From Thermus sediminis (GTDB lineage Bacteria; Deinococcota; Deinococci; Deinococcales; Thermaceae), in the NCBI RefSeq assembly GCF_003426945.1, contig NZ_QURO01000004.1, positions 496,001 through 560,000 of the forward strand: DNA of 64,000 nucleotides, in the 5' to 3' direction. The position numbers and the translations under genes were made by a program. Below the pieces are notes generated by a model. It was not told the origin of the DNA. It ran no database searches and saw only the letters and a list, made by a program, of their open reading frames with translations. Position 1 is the stretch's first letter; every line of letters begins with the position of its first letter. Below are positions 37,511-46,490 of this stretch, piece by piece.

Positions 37511-39247
37511 TTAGGCTAGAGCCTTGAAGGCCCCTCCGACCTCCCTCATGGCCTCCTCATAGTGGCGGGGGAACTCCTCCTCGCTCATGTAACGGGCCCG
37601 GCCGATGCTTTCCACCACGGGGAGCTGGAGGATCTCGTCGATGGACGCCCCCCGCCGGATGGCTGCCTCCGCCTCCTTATAGAAGGCCAGGATCATCTTC
37701 ATGATGCCGTAGGCCTTCCGCATGGAGCAGTAGGCGTCCACCTCGTGGTAGGCGTTCTGCTGCAGGAAGTCCTCGCGGATGATCCGCCCCACCTCAATGA
37801 CCAGGCGCTCGGCATCCTGGAGGGCGTCGGGCCCCACCAGCTGGACGATCTCCTGGAGGCCCGCCTCCCTCTGCAGGAGCTCGGAGATGGCATCCCGGAG
37901 CTCAGGGTAGTCTGGGGCCACGTTCTCCCGGTACCAGGGGTCTAGGGCCTCGGTGAACAAACTATAGGATCCATTCCAATTGATGGCCGGAAAGTGGCGC
38001 CGGAAGGCCAAGGAGGCGTCCAGCCGCCAGAAGGCCCCCACGATGCGGAGCGTGGACTGGGTCACGGGCTCGGACATGTCCCCGCCCGGAGGGGAGACCG
38101 CCCCCACGATGGTGACCGCCCCCTCATCGCCGGAGAGGGTGATGACCTTGCCGGAGCGCTCGTAGAAAGCGGCGAGCCTGGCGGCCAGATAGGGGGGGTA
38201 GCCCTCCTCCGCGGGCATCTCCTCGAGACGGCTACTGATCTCCCGCAGGGCCTCGGCCCAACGGCTGGTGGAGTCGGCCATCAGGGCCACGGAGAGGCCC
38301 TGGTCCCGGAAGTACTCGGCGATGGTCACGCCCACGTAGATGCTGGCCTCACGGGCGGCCACGGGCATGTTGGAGGTGTTGGCGATGAGGACGGTGCGGT
38401 GCATGAGGGGGCCCCCGGTCTTGGGGTCGGTGAGCTCGGGGAACTCCACCAACACATCCGTCATCTCGTTGCCCCGCTCCCCGCAGCCCACGTAGACCAC
38501 CACGTCGGCGTTGGACCACTTGGCCAGGGACTGCTGGGTCACGGTCTTGCCGCTACCGAAGGGCCCGGGGATGGCCGCCGTCCCCCCCATGGCCACGGGG
38601 AAGAGGACGTCCAGGATCCGCATCCCCGTGAGGAAGGGGGTGTTGGGGTCCAGCTTCCGCTGGATGGGCCTCGCCCGGCGCACGGGCCAGGTGTGGTACA
38701 TCTTGAGCTCGGTGCCGTCCTCCAGGACCACCAAAGGCTCCTCCACCGTGTACTCCCCGGCGGGCTTCACCTCCTTGACCCGGCCCCTCACGTCCGGGGG
38801 CACCAGGATCTTGTGGGTGAAGGCGAACTCGGGGACGGTGCCCAGGACCATGCCTCCCTTGACCTCGTCCCCAGGGCGAACCCTAGGGGTCCAGGCCCAC
38901 TTCTTCTCCCGGTCCAGGGCGTGGACCACCACGCCCCGGGTGATGTAGATTCCCGTCTTCTCCTGGATGCGCTCCAGGGGGCGCTGGATACCGTCGTAGA
39001 TGCCATTGAGCATCCCGGGGCCGAGCTCCACCGCCAGAGGAAGCCCTGTGGAGACCACGGGCTCCCCCACCTTGAGGCCCGAGGTGTCCTCGTAGACCTG
39101 GACGAAGGCCGTGTCCCCGTCCAGGCGGATGATCTCCCCCACCAGGCCCTCGTGGCCCACCTTGCAGATGTCGTACATGCGGGCCCCCAGCATCCCCTTG
39201 GCGATCACCGCCGGGCCCGCGATCTTCTGGATCACCCCTTGGATCAT
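37511..39247 (-). CDS. atpA: V-type ATP synthase catalytic subunit A
   Basis: The ATP-hydrolysing/synthesising subunit, 578 aa. Walker A is GPFGSGKT (228-235). The A-specific non-homologous insert lies between about residues 120 and 190 ([21 protein letters not shown]). Further marks are [15 protein letters not shown] and [18 protein letters not shown]. In Thermus this enzyme synthesises ATP from the proton gradient. ATG 39247 has GGAGGGGAG upstream. Confidence 0.98.
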   Translation of the reverse strand: MIQGVIQKIAGPAVIAKGMLGARMYDICKVGHEGLVGEIIRLDGDTAFVQVYEDTSGLKVGEPVVSTGLPLAVELGPGMLNGIYDGIQRPLERIQEKTGIYITRGVVVHALDREKKWAWTPRVRPGDEVKGGMVLGTVPEFAFTHKILVPPDVRGRVKEVKPAGEYTVEEPLVVLEDGTELKMYHTWPVRRARPIQRKLDPNTPFLTGMRILDVLFPVAMGGTAAIPGPFGSGKTVTQQSLAKWSNADVVVYVGCGERGNEMTDVLVEFPELTDPKTGGPLMHRTVLIANTSNMPVAAREASIYVGVTIAEYFRDQGLSVALMADSTSRWAEALREISSRLEEMPAEEGYPPYLAARLAAFYERSGKVITLSGDEGAVTIVGAVSPPGGDMSEPVTQSTLRIVGAFWRLDASLAFRRHFPAINWNGSYSLFTEALDPWYRENVAPDYPELRDAISELLQREAGLQEIVQLVGPDALQDAERLVIEVGRIIREDFLQQNAYHEVDAYCSMRKAYGIMKMILAFYKEAEAAIRRGASIDEILQLPVVESIGRARYMSEEEFPRHYEEAMREVGGAFKALA

Positions 39248-39259
39248 CTCCCCTCCATT

Positions 39260-39580
39260 CTACAGCTTGATGTCAAAGCCGATGGTCCTGCGCACCAGCT
39301 CGCGCATGTACCCTTCCACATCGGGGTTTTGGAAGGCCTCCTCCAGGCCCGCTATGGGAAGGAGAACCGGGAGGTCCTTCCCCCGCATGAGCCGCTCCAC
39401 CGCCTTCTCGGGCTCGGGGAGGAGGCTTCGGTCCACGGCCACCAGGGCGTAGCCGCCCTTTTGCACCAGCTCCTCCAGCTTGAGCCGGGCCTCCTCGGCG
39501 CTTTGGGCCGCGTGGGCCTCGAGGCCCGCCAACCTAAACCCCTGAGTCGCCTCGGGATCGGCGATCACCGCGATCCTCAC
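39260..39580 (-). CDS. atpF: V-type ATP synthase subunit F
   Basis: A 106-aa rotor protein that sits on subunit D and regulates rotation. It has the small Rossmann-like fold with MRIAVIADPEATQGFRLAGL at the start and YALVAVDRSLL in the middle, as known for VatF. The GTG start overlaps the atpC stop as GTGA. Confidence 0.95.
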   Translation of the reverse strand: MRIAVIADPEATQGFRLAGLEAHAAQSAEEARLKLEELVQKGGYALVAVDRSLLPEPEKAVERLMRGKDLPVLLPIAGLEEAFQNPDVEGYMRELVRRTIGFDIKL

Positions 39581-40548
39581 GGGCAGGTCACCTCCTCCTC
39601 CACCTGGGCCCTAGGCAGGCCGAAGTAGGCCCGCCGGGCCAGGAGCCTTAGCCGCATGGCCTCCCACTCCCGCTCCCTCACGTAGGCCAGGACGAACCCC
39701 GCCTCTAAGGGGTCCGCGATCCCCCTCCTGGCCTCCTTGAGGAGGAGGCAGCGGAGGCGCTTCTCCAACTCCTTGAGATCCCGCACCCCCGAAAGCGCCC
39801 CTAGAGGAGTTCCTGAAAGCTCGTCCAAAGCCGTGTAGTCCCCCTCTAGAAGCCTGGTGAAACGCACTCGGTCCAGGAAGCGCCCGCCCCGGATGAAGAC
39901 GGCCTCGGGGACCACCTCCTGGCCCCTCAGTTTGAAGGCGGTGCGCAGGTTTTCCGCGTCCACTTCCAAGGCCAAGTAGTCCCTAAGGAAAGGCTCCTCC
40001 AGGGCCTTGGCCCCTAAGGCCACCTCCTCAAAGAAGCGCTTGGCCAAAAGGGCCTCCACCTGGACCAGGTCCTGGGTCTCCCGCAGCGCCCCCCTCAGGG
40101 CCTGGGCCAAAGGGTGGCCGGGGACAGAGAGCACCTGGGCCATCCCCGCGGGGTCCTGGGCCTCGTAGGCCTGCCGCCAGAGCTCCTCCTTAAGGGTGCC
40201 CACCATGAGGGGTATGTCCTCAAAGGGGCGGCCCGTGGCCTTGGCCCGGAGGAGGGCCTGCAGGTTGTGAAGGTCGCCCCGAAGGAAGAGAAGCCCTACC
40301 ACCTCCCCCGCCCTTCCCCCGGCCAGGCGGGGCAGATCCCCCACCAGCCGGGCCTGGGTACGGCTAATGGCCCGGTCCACCTCCACAAGGCCCTGCCCCG
40401 CCAGGTCCTGGCCGTAGGGGCTTTCCGAGAGGAGGCGCAGAAAGTCGGGGAAGGAGAGATCCAGAGCCTCCTGGAAGAAACCCTCCTTAAGGAGGGAGCT
40501 CCGCCTGGCTCGCACCCGGGCGTTTAGGTAGGAGAAGTCATCCACCAT
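39577..40548 (-). CDS. atpC: V-type ATP synthase subunit C
   Basis: The 323-aa funnel-shaped subunit that joins the rotor shaft to the membrane ring, same length as in T. thermophilus. It begins MVDDFSYLNARVRARRSSLL and carries the three similar helical bundles of the family (for example FLRDYLALEVDAENLRTAFKL). An upstream in-frame start would run into atpE and is rejected. Confidence 0.96.
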   Translation of the reverse strand: MVDDFSYLNARVRARRSSLLKEGFFQEALDLSFPDFLRLLSESPYGQDLAGQGLVEVDRAISRTQARLVGDLPRLAGGRAGEVVGLLFLRGDLHNLQALLRAKATGRPFEDIPLMVGTLKEELWRQAYEAQDPAGMAQVLSVPGHPLAQALRGALRETQDLVQVEALLAKRFFEEVALGAKALEEPFLRDYLALEVDAENLRTAFKLRGQEVVPEAVFIRGGRFLDRVRFTRLLEGDYTALDELSGTPLGALSGVRDLKELEKRLRCLLLKEARRGIADPLEAGFVLAYVREREWEAMRLRLLARRAYFGLPRAQVEEEVTCP

Positions 40549-40550
40549 GG

Positions 40551-41117
40551 CTAGCCCCAAAGCGCTTGGGCCACCTGGGAGGAAAGGGCGTCCCACGCCC
40601 GCTCCAGACGGCTTTCCAAAGCGTTCTCCACCCGGGTCTTACCCCCTTTGCCCATGGCCCGCACGCCCAGGCGCAAGGACGGATCGGCCAAAAGCTCCAG
40701 ACCCCGCTCCTTGGCCAAGGCCTCCAGATGGGGTAGGTTCTCCGGGTGGGTGGCTAGGGCCTCGGGCTCCGCCACGGCGGAGAGAGCCTCCAGGGCCAGC
40801 TTTCGCACCACCTCAGGCCATTCGGGCTTCTGGGGAAGGGCCTTCAGGGCTTCCAGGGCCTTGGCCCTCACCGCCGTGAGCACCTCCCCCTTGGCCTCGG
40901 CGCGAGCGGTGGAGAGGAGGAGTTCCCCGGCGCTTTCCGCCCGGCGAAGGGCGGCCTGAAAGGCGGCCTCGAGGGCCCGCCTCCTACCTTCCAAAAGGGC
41001 TTTGGCCTCGGCCCCAGCCTCCTCCCTTAGGGCCTCGGCCTTGGTCTTGGCCTCCTCTAGGATGGCCTGGATCTCCGCCTCTACCTCCTGGCTCAAAATG
41101 GCCTCCAATTTGGACAT
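40551..41117 (-). CDS. atpE: V-type ATP synthase subunit E
   Basis: A 188-aa peripheral stalk subunit. The N-terminal half is a long right-handed coiled coil (EVEAEIQAILEEAKTKAEALREEAG) and the C-terminal half is the globular head that binds the top of the A/B hexamer. It pairs with subunit G. It ends 2 nt before atpC. Confidence 0.96.
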   Translation of the reverse strand: MSKLEAILSQEVEAEIQAILEEAKTKAEALREEAGAEAKALLEGRRRALEAAFQAALRRAESAGELLLSTARAEAKGEVLTAVRAKALEALKALPQKPEWPEVVRKLALEALSAVAEPEALATHPENLPHLEALAKERGLELLADPSLRLGVRAMGKGGKTRVENALESRLERAWDALSSQVAQALWG

Positions 41118-41173
41118 TCTCCCTCCTTGAGAAAGGGGCCAGGCCCATGGGAGAGCCTGGCCCGAGAAGCCGC

Positions 41174-41467
41174 TTAGAGGCTACCGCTGAGGATTAGGGC
41201 CACAAGGAGGCCAAAGATCACCAGGGTCTCAGGCAAAAGGAAGAAGACCAGGCTGGTGCCGAAGTTCCGCCTGTCCTCAGCAATGGCCCCCACGGCCGCA
41301 GGTCCGATGCGGGACATCGCCCAGCCGGTGCCCAAGGCCCCAAGGCCCACTGCCAGGCCCATCGCTAGGGCAATTAGACCGCGGTCCAGAGTGGCCGAGG
41401 CCGCTTCCTCCGCCGCAAAGGCCAGGGTACCGAACGCCGCTAGGACCAAAACCAGAAGCTTCTTCAT
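41174..41467 (-). CDS. atpK: V-type ATP synthase subunit L/K (proteolipid ring)
   Basis: A 97-aa two-helix c-ring subunit with a cleavable-looking leader (MKKLLVLVLAAFGTLAFA), as in T. thermophilus. The helices are LIALAMGLAVGLGALGTGWAMS and SLVFFLLPETLVIFGLLVALIL; the Glu in LLPETLVI is the proton-carrying site. ATG 41467 is the natural start; the longer open frame upstream is part of atpI read in another frame. Confidence 0.96.
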   Translation of the reverse strand: MKKLLVLVLAAFGTLAFAAEEAASATLDRGLIALAMGLAVGLGALGTGWAMSRIGPAAVGAIAEDRRNFGTSLVFFLLPETLVIFGLLVALILSGSL

Positions 41468-41478
41468 CTCTTCCCTCC

Positions 41479-43437
41479 CTATTGCGTCTCTCGGACGCTC
41501 TTGAACGGTTGGTATGGCCTGCCGTTTTCCTCGTAGAAACCAAACTTGGTGAAGAACTCCACCCACAGGAGACGAAGGGGCTGGAGCATGTACCCTAGGA
41601 GCTTGATCAGGAGCAAGAGGACGTGCAGAACAAAGACCAAGGGGACCACAAGGAGAACCCCAAGCAGCCCCAGGCCCTCGGCCAGAGAGAACCCTGCGTC
41701 GGTGAGCAGGCCGGCCATGATCCCGCCCGCAGCCCCTACGGCGTAGATACGGACGTAGGAGAGGACATGCCCTGCCTGGGTGAAGATCTCCGGGACCATG
41801 AGCCAGGCGCGGCTTGCGAGAACGGCGAGCAGGAAGACCCCCAGGCCCAAGTAGGTGAGGAGGCTAAGCCACCCCGCCTGTAGGTCGCCCAGGAAGACGG
41901 CCGCAAGGGAGAAGAGGCCCAGGAGGCCCCCTATGTACCCTACCCCTTCCCAAAAGTGGGCCATGTGGCCGTGCTTGAGCCCTAAGTAGGCCCTGAGGCT
42001 AAGGCCTAGAAAGACCACAATTATGCCGAAGGCCACCGTGGTCAAGATAAGGAAGTTGGCCGTGTCCATCACATCGATACGGTGGATGAGGATAGGGATG
42101 AGCCCAGGGTGTTTTTCCGTACCGAAGACCCCCAAGTGCTCCAGGAAGGTGCCGAAGAACTCTCCATAGACGAACCCCCAGACCACAGTCCAGAAAACCA
42201 ACCAGTTGAGGATATATACGATATTGGCCAGGACTGGGGGCTTAAACTTGAGGGCGAAGAGATCGATAACCAAAGGTTCGTTCCGCTTCACGTACCCCGA
42301 GAGCCAGCGCCCCACCAGGTAGAAGAGGAGGGCGTAGCCGATATCCCCCACGATCATCCCGAACCAGAAGGGAAAGGATATGGCGAGGATCGGGGTGGCG
42401 TCAACGAGGCCGTACTTGGGAGTGTGGAGAAAACCGACGAGAAGTTCAAAGGGCCTAGCCCAGGCAGGGTTTTCCAAGGTCACGGGAACGCGGTCCGCCT
42501 CGTGGTGCTCGTCCACAGGCTCAAAGGCGTAGACCACTCCGTCCCGGTGGCGGGCCAGGGCTTCCTCCACCTTGGGCTTGGCCTTCACCGGCACGTAGCC
42601 CAAGAGGGCGAAGCCAAAGCGGCCCGAGGCCAGCTCCTCCAGGGCCCTGAGCCGGGCCGCCTCGTCCTTAGCCCGGGTCCAGAGGCTCCGCAGGGTGGGG
42701 GCCGTCTCCTGGGCCAGCTTGAAAAGGGCCTGCCGCACCTCGGAAAGCTCCTGAGGGGCAGCCTCGGCCCGCTCCCTAAGCCTCTTCGCCGCCTCGGAGA
42801 GGGGGAGGTCGGCGTGGGGTCCAGACAGGCGGAACTCCGCCATCCCCGCGCGGGAGAGGGCGGTTTTGGCCGCCTCCTGGTCCTTGTGATGAACCACCAG
42901 AAGGGCAACCAGTCCCCTGCCATAGGAATCGGTAGCCAGGAGGAAGCGATCTCCAAGGGCCTTCGTGAGCGCTTCCTCCACCTGGGGCAACTCCCCTCCC
43001 GTGAGGAGAAAGGGGAAGAGGCGAAAGTAGGGGCTTCTGTCCAGACCCTGGGCCATCTGGGCCAGCTTTTCCAAGGGCTCCAGGTAGGCCTGGACCAGGG
43101 CAAGCTCCTCCTCCAGCCCCTGGCGCTGCCGGGTCAAGCCCTCGGCGTGATTCTGGATGGGAGCGAGGGCCTTTTCCGCCGCCTCCAACCCCTCGGGGAA
43201 GGGCCTCGCAGGCTCGGCCTCCCGTCCCAGGAGGGCCAGGGTGTGCTCCGCTCCCGCGGCTACCCCCTCCCAGCGCCTAAGCTCCTCCCTTTCCTCGGGG
43301 GAAAGCCTGTACTCGGCAAGCTCCTTCACCCGAAGGGTCTCAAGATGGACCACCCCCGCCTGCTGCAGGCTTTGGAGAAGCTCCCTGGCCCGGCCCCTGG
43401 GGCCAGCCAGGATCAGCTTCTCCATAGGGGCGATCAC
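41479..43437 (-). CDS. atpI: V-type ATP synthase subunit I (membrane stator)
   Basis: A 652-aa subunit a homologue that forms the proton half-channels. The N-terminal soluble arm (about 1-310) is two coiled-coil stretches with lobes, and the C-terminal half has eight predicted membrane helices beginning at ISFPFWFGMIVGDIGYALLFYL. The essential arginine region is AGHVLSYVRIYAVGAAGG. The GTG start follows GGAGGT and overlaps the atpG stop by 4 bases. Confidence 0.97.
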   Translation of the reverse strand: MIAPMEKLILAGPRGRARELLQSLQQAGVVHLETLRVKELAEYRLSPEEREELRRWEGVAAGAEHTLALLGREAEPARPFPEGLEAAEKALAPIQNHAEGLTRQRQGLEEELALVQAYLEPLEKLAQMAQGLDRSPYFRLFPFLLTGGELPQVEEALTKALGDRFLLATDSYGRGLVALLVVHHKDQEAAKTALSRAGMAEFRLSGPHADLPLSEAAKRLRERAEAAPQELSEVRQALFKLAQETAPTLRSLWTRAKDEAARLRALEELASGRFGFALLGYVPVKAKPKVEEALARHRDGVVYAFEPVDEHHEADRVPVTLENPAWARPFELLVGFLHTPKYGLVDATPILAISFPFWFGMIVGDIGYALLFYLVGRWLSGYVKRNEPLVIDLFALKFKPPVLANIVYILNWLVFWTVVWGFVYGEFFGTFLEHLGVFGTEKHPGLIPILIHRIDVMDTANFLILTTVAFGIIVVFLGLSLRAYLGLKHGHMAHFWEGVGYIGGLLGLFSLAAVFLGDLQAGWLSLLTYLGLGVFLLAVLASRAWLMVPEIFTQAGHVLSYVRIYAVGAAGGIMAGLLTDAGFSLAEGLGLLGVLLVVPLVFVLHVLLLLIKLLGYMLQPLRLLWVEFFTKFGFYEENGRPYQPFKSVRETQ

Positions 43438-43748
43438 GGGAGGACCTCCTTTAAGACCAAGGCCACCGCCTCATCCAGACGGGCCTGGGCCCTTTCCTTC
43501 ACCGCCAAAACCTCCGCCTCCGCCTGGGCCCTGTAGCGGGACATGACGGCCTCGGTCCCCCGGACCTCCTTCTCGCGGTACTCCGCCTCTAGGGCTTGGG
43601 CCTGGGTCTCCGCCGCCTCCAGGAGGGCCTTGGCCTCAGCTTCTGCCTGCCTGAAAAGGTCCGCTGCCTCCTTCTTGGCAGCCTCGAGGCGCGCCGCTAA
43701 CTCCCTCTCCTTCTCCGCCAGACTCTTTATAAGTCCCAGGCCTCCCAT
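43434..43748 (-). CDS. atpG: V-type ATP synthase subunit G (H)
   Basis: The first gene of the operon, a 104-aa almost continuous coiled coil rich in Ala, Glu and Lys (SLAEKERELAARLEAAKKEAADLFRQAE). It pairs with subunit E to form the peripheral stalks. The RBS is AAGGAGGG. Confidence 0.94.
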   Translation of the reverse strand: MGGLGLIKSLAEKERELAARLEAAKKEAADLFRQAEAEAKALLEAAETQAQALEAEYREKEVRGTEAVMSRYRAQAEAEVLAVKERAQARLDEAVALVLKEVLP

Positions 43749-43793
43749 CGTCCCTCCTTATGTGAAAATTCGCCCAAAGCACGCCCGCCGGTC

Positions 43794-43822
43794 ATGATAC
43801 CGGCCGAAGGGGCAAGCGTCAA
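43794..43822 (-). promoter_or_regulatory. V-ATPase operon promoter
   Basis: On the minus strand TTGACG (43822-43817) and TATCAT (43799-43794) are separated by exactly 17 nt, the best sigma-70-type match in the window. It reads into a leader of about 40 nt ahead of atpG. Confidence 0.75.
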
Positions 43823-43837
43823 CCAACCCCGCCTAAG

Positions 43838-43843
43838 TATACT
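43838..43843 (+). promoter_or_regulatory. -10 box for the leaderless rRNA methyltransferase gene
   Basis: TATACT lies 6 nt before GTG 43850 and no Shine-Dalgarno is present. The divergent V-ATPase -35 lies only 15 bp away. Confidence 0.55.
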
Positions 43844-43849
43844 CAGACG

Positions 43850-44995
43850 GTGCGGATTCTCGTCAACGAGCGGGGAGCGGAAAGGCTTCTTTCCCGCCAC
43901 CTCTGGGTCTTCGCCCGGGACGTGGTCTCCGGCCCCGAGGCCCCGGGCCTCTTCCCCGTCTACTGGGGCAGGCGTTTGCTGGCCCTGGCCCTCTATAATC
44001 CCCAAAGCGCCCTGAGGGTGCGGGCCTTCCGCTTCCGTCCAGCGGAGGACCCGGAAAAGGCCCTTCTGGAGAACCTACAAAGGGCCGTTTCCCGCCGCCT
44101 GGGGGCCTTGGGCAGGGAGCCCGAAGGGGGTTTCCGCCTGGCCCACGCGGAGGGGGACTTCCTCCCGGGGCTTGTGGTGGACTACTACGCGGGCCACGCG
44201 GTGGTCCAGGCCACCGCCTACGCCTGGGAGGCCCTCCTGCCCCAGGTGGCGGAGATCCTGAAGCCTTACGTAAAGAGCGTTCTGGCCAGGAACGACGCCA
44301 AGGCCCGGGAGATGGAGGGCCTTCCCCTCTACGTGCGCCCCCTTTGGGGAGAGGTACCCGAGCGGGTGACGGTGAAGGAGGGGAGGGTGCGTTACCTGGT
44401 GGACCTAAAGGGGGGCCAGAAGACAGGGGCCTTCCTGGACCAACGGGAAAACCGCACCCTCATGGAAAGCCTTCGCGGGGAAAGGGCCCTGGATGTCTTC
44501 TCCTACGCCGGAGGCTTCGCCCTTCACCTGGCCCTGGGATTCAAGGAGGTGGTGGCGGTGGACTCCTCGGGGGAGGCCCTGGCCTGGGCGCAGGAGAACG
44601 CACGCATGAACGGCCTGGCCATCCAGACCGTGGAGGCCAATGCCTTTGACTACCTTAGGGCTCTGGAGAAGGCGGGGGAACGGTTTGACCTCGTCGTCCT
44701 AGACCCCCCTGCCTTCGCCAAGGGCAAGAAGGACCTGGAAAGGGCCTACCGGGCCTACAAGGAGGTGAACCTTCGGGCCATCAGACTCCTGAAGGAGGGG
44801 GGCGTCCTGGCCACCGCCAGCTGCAGCCACTACCTTACGGAACCCCTCTTCTATGGGATGCTCGCCGAGGCCGCCAAGGACACCCACCGGGTCCTCAGGG
44901 TCTTGGAGAGGCGGGGCCAACCCTTTGACCACCCGGTCCTCCTCAATCACCCGGAGACCCATTACTTGAAGTTCGCCCTGCTGGAAGTCCTCTAA
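43850..44995 (+). CDS. RlmI-type class I rRNA m5C methyltransferase
   Basis: A 381-aa SAM-dependent RNA methyltransferase. An N-terminal PUA domain ([21 protein letters not shown]) binds RNA, a beta-hairpin linker follows ([19 protein letters not shown]), and the Rossmann domain has motif [18 protein letters not shown], motif [16 protein letters not shown] and motif [10 protein letters not shown] with the likely nucleophile cysteine. It is the neighbour of the V-ATPase operon in T. thermophilus as well (TTHA1280, from memory). Which rRNA base it methylates is not decided by the sequence. Confidence 0.9.
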   Translation: MRILVNERGAERLLSRHLWVFARDVVSGPEAPGLFPVYWGRRLLALALYNPQSALRVRAFRFRPAEDPEKALLENLQRAVSRRLGALGREPEGGFRLAHAEGDFLPGLVVDYYAGHAVVQATAYAWEALLPQVAEILKPYVKSVLARNDAKAREMEGLPLYVRPLWGEVPERVTVKEGRVRYLVDLKGGQKTGAFLDQRENRTLMESLRGERALDVFSYAGGFALHLALGFKEVVAVDSSGEALAWAQENARMNGLAIQTVEANAFDYLRALEKAGERFDLVVLDPPAFAKGKKDLERAYRAYKEVNLRAIRLLKEGGVLATASCSHYLTEPLFYGMLAEAAKDTHRVLRVLERRGQPFDHPVLLNHPETHYLKFALLEVL

Positions 44996-45205
44996 GGCAT
45001 AAGGCCATGGCCTCCACCCCCTGGAGTGGGAGAGAGCAGGCATTCCCCAGTCTTGAGATCCAGGCCTGCCGCCAGGCCATAGGCCCCGCTGGCCACCCCA
45101 GGATCCTCCGCCGCCCCAGGCCCAAGGGGGCAGAGACGCAAAGAGAGGCCAAGGGAAAGGTAGGGAAAGGGCATCCCCAAGCGGGGCACGACGCCATTGT
45201 GGCGG
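44996..45205. other. Gene-free stretch with short inverted repeats
   Basis: Between the methyltransferase and the next small gene there are about 220 bp. I see the hairpin GGCCTG-CCGC-CAGGCC (45063-45078 region), which may end the upstream transcript. The open frames here lack start signals and have no recognisable product. Confidence 0.35.
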
Positions 45206-45211
45206 TAAACT
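45206..45211 (+). promoter_or_regulatory. -10 box for a leaderless small-protein operon
   Basis: TAAACT lies exactly 6 nt before GTG 45218 with no Shine-Dalgarno between, the same layout as the neighbouring methyltransferase gene. Confidence 0.5.
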
Positions 45212-45217
45212 GAAGGG

Positions 45218-45427
45218 GTGGAGAAGGACCTTTTGGAAAGCCTGGGCCAGCACCTGGTCTGGCGCATCGGACGGGCGGAGGAAGAGGAGGTGCTGGTGGT
45301 TAGGGTAGGCTTGGCCTCGGCCACGCCCCGCTTCCGGGAGCTGCCCAGGCTGGTCAACATCCCCGATGGGGAAATGGCCCGCCTGGTCCGGGAAGGACGG
45401 ATGCGGGTGGAGTGGGTGGAGGGATGA
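45218..45427 (+). CDS. Small Deinococcus-Thermus protein (DUF3248-like)
   Basis: A 69-aa acidic protein (ESLGQHLVWRIGRAEEEEVLVVRVGLASATPRF). It resembles a small family that I recall only from Deinococcus-Thermus (DUF3248); the assignment is from memory. Function unknown. It overlaps the next gene by 4 bases, so the two are coupled. The GTG start is set by the -10 box spacing. Confidence 0.7.
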   Translation: MEKDLLESLGQHLVWRIGRAEEEEVLVVRVGLASATPRFRELPRLVNIPDGEMARLVREGRMRVEWVEG

Positions 45428-45795
45428 GGGTCCAGCTAGAGCTCTGCCTAAACGGAGAAGGCCCTAAGGACCTCCCCCTGGAGGTATTTTGGGAAGGAGA
45501 TGTTCTAAAGGGGACCCTTCGCCAGGAAAACCCCATCTTAGGAGAGATCCTGCTTCCCTTCCAAAGCCGCCTCGAGGGCCAGAGGCTGACCCCCCTTCCC
45601 CTCCCACCCCCCTCCCTGGCGGTAAGGGGGGAAGTGCGGCCCCGAGGGGAAGGCCTCCTCTTCAGGCTGGAGGTGGCTCTGGTCCTCCCCGAAGCCAGGA
45701 ACTGGGGGGAGCGGGCCTTTTTCCGCCTCCTTCAAGCTGTCTTTTTGCGCACCCTGGAAAAGGCCCTTTCCCAAGGAAGGGGAATCGGGGTATAG
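45424..45795 (+). CDS. Small Deinococcus-Thermus protein (DUF3809-like)
   Basis: A 123-aa protein with beta-rich pattern (MRVQLELCLNGEGPKDLPLEVFWEG, RLEVALVLPEARNWGERAFF). It may belong to DUF3809, known to me only from this phylum. Function unknown; its constant partner is the 69-aa gene. ATG 45424 overlaps the previous stop. Its own stop codon lies inside the next gene's -10 box. Confidence 0.7.
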   Translation: MRVQLELCLNGEGPKDLPLEVFWEGDVLKGTLRQENPILGEILLPFQSRLEGQRLTPLPLPPPSLAVRGEVRPRGEGLLFRLEVALVLPEARNWGERAFFRLLQAVFLRTLEKALSQGRGIGV

Positions 45796-45810
45796 TGGCA
45801 GCAAAGGAGG
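45791..45810 (+). promoter_or_regulatory. Promoter and RBS of the UPF0173 hydrolase gene
   Basis: TATAGT at 45791-45796 is followed by a short leader and AAAGGAGGT ending at 45811, 4 nt before ATG 45816. Here the mRNA keeps a Shine-Dalgarno, unlike the leaderless neighbours. Confidence 0.45.
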
Positions 45811-45815
45811 TGCAT

Positions 45816-46490
45816 ATGGTAGAGGTGCGGTATCTGGGCCACTCGGCGGTGCTCCTTTCCGACGGCAAGACCCGCATCGCCATAGACCCTTTCCTGACGG
45901 GGAACCCCATGGCGGCAGCCTCCTTAGCCGAGGTCCAAGCGGACCTCATCCTGGTGACCCACGCCCACGGGGACCACTTTGGGGACAGCGTGGCCTTGTC
46001 CAAAAAGGGCGGGGTGGTGGTCTCCACCTTTGAGATCGCCACTTACGCCGAAAAGCACGGGGCCCGAACTGTCCCCATGAACATCGGGGGCACCTACCGC
46101 TTCGAAGGGGGCTGGCTCCGGTGGTTCCCCGCCTGGCACTCCTCTAGCTTCCCTGACGGGACCTACGGGGGCATGCCCATGGGGGTGGTGGTGGAGTTAG
46201 GGGGCAAGCGCATCTACCACGCTGGGGACACCGCCCTCTTCTCCGACATGCGCCTCATCGGGGAGCTGGGCCTAGACCTCGCCCTCCTCCCCATCGGGGA
46301 CCACTTCACCATGGGGCCGGAGGACGCCCTAAAGGCCCTGGACCTCCTCAAGCCCAAGCGGGTGGTGCCCATTCACTACAACACCTTCCCCCCCATCGGG
46401 CAGGACGGGGAGGCCTTCGCCAACAGGGCCCGGGAGAAGGGCGTGGAGGGGCACGCCCTCAAGCCTGGAGGGGTACTGGCCCTTGACTAG
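45816..46490 (+). CDS. UPF0173 metal-dependent hydrolase (metallo-beta-lactamase fold)
   Basis: A 224-aa metal-dependent hydrolase. The zinc-site motif is THAHGDHFGDS near residue 48, with further ligands in the IYHAGDTALFSDM and PIHYNTFPPI segments. The family is UPF0173; the physiological substrate is not known. Shared ancestry with T. thermophilus TTHA1283 is likely from gene order. A kinase gene starts within its last codons. Confidence 0.9.
   Translation: MVEVRYLGHSAVLLSDGKTRIAIDPFLTGNPMAAASLAEVQADLILVTHAHGDHFGDSVALSKKGGVVVSTFEIATYAEKHGARTVPMNIGGTYRFEGGWLRWFPAWHSSSFPDGTYGGMPMGVVVELGGKRIYHAGDTALFSDMRLIGELGLDLALLPIGDHFTMGPEDALKALDLLKPKRVVPIHYNTFPPIGQDGEAFANRAREKGVEGHALKPGGVLALD

Noticed and set aside
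37994-39628. Very long plus-strand open frame (over 500 codons) opposite atpA and atpF
   Set aside because: Composition is His/Gly/Leu-rich and repetitive, with no family pattern; it mirrors the codon bias of the conserved ATPase genes.
44699-45253. Minus-strand open frame across the methyltransferase end and the following gap
   Set aside because: Mostly antisense to a certain gene, without start signals or motifs.
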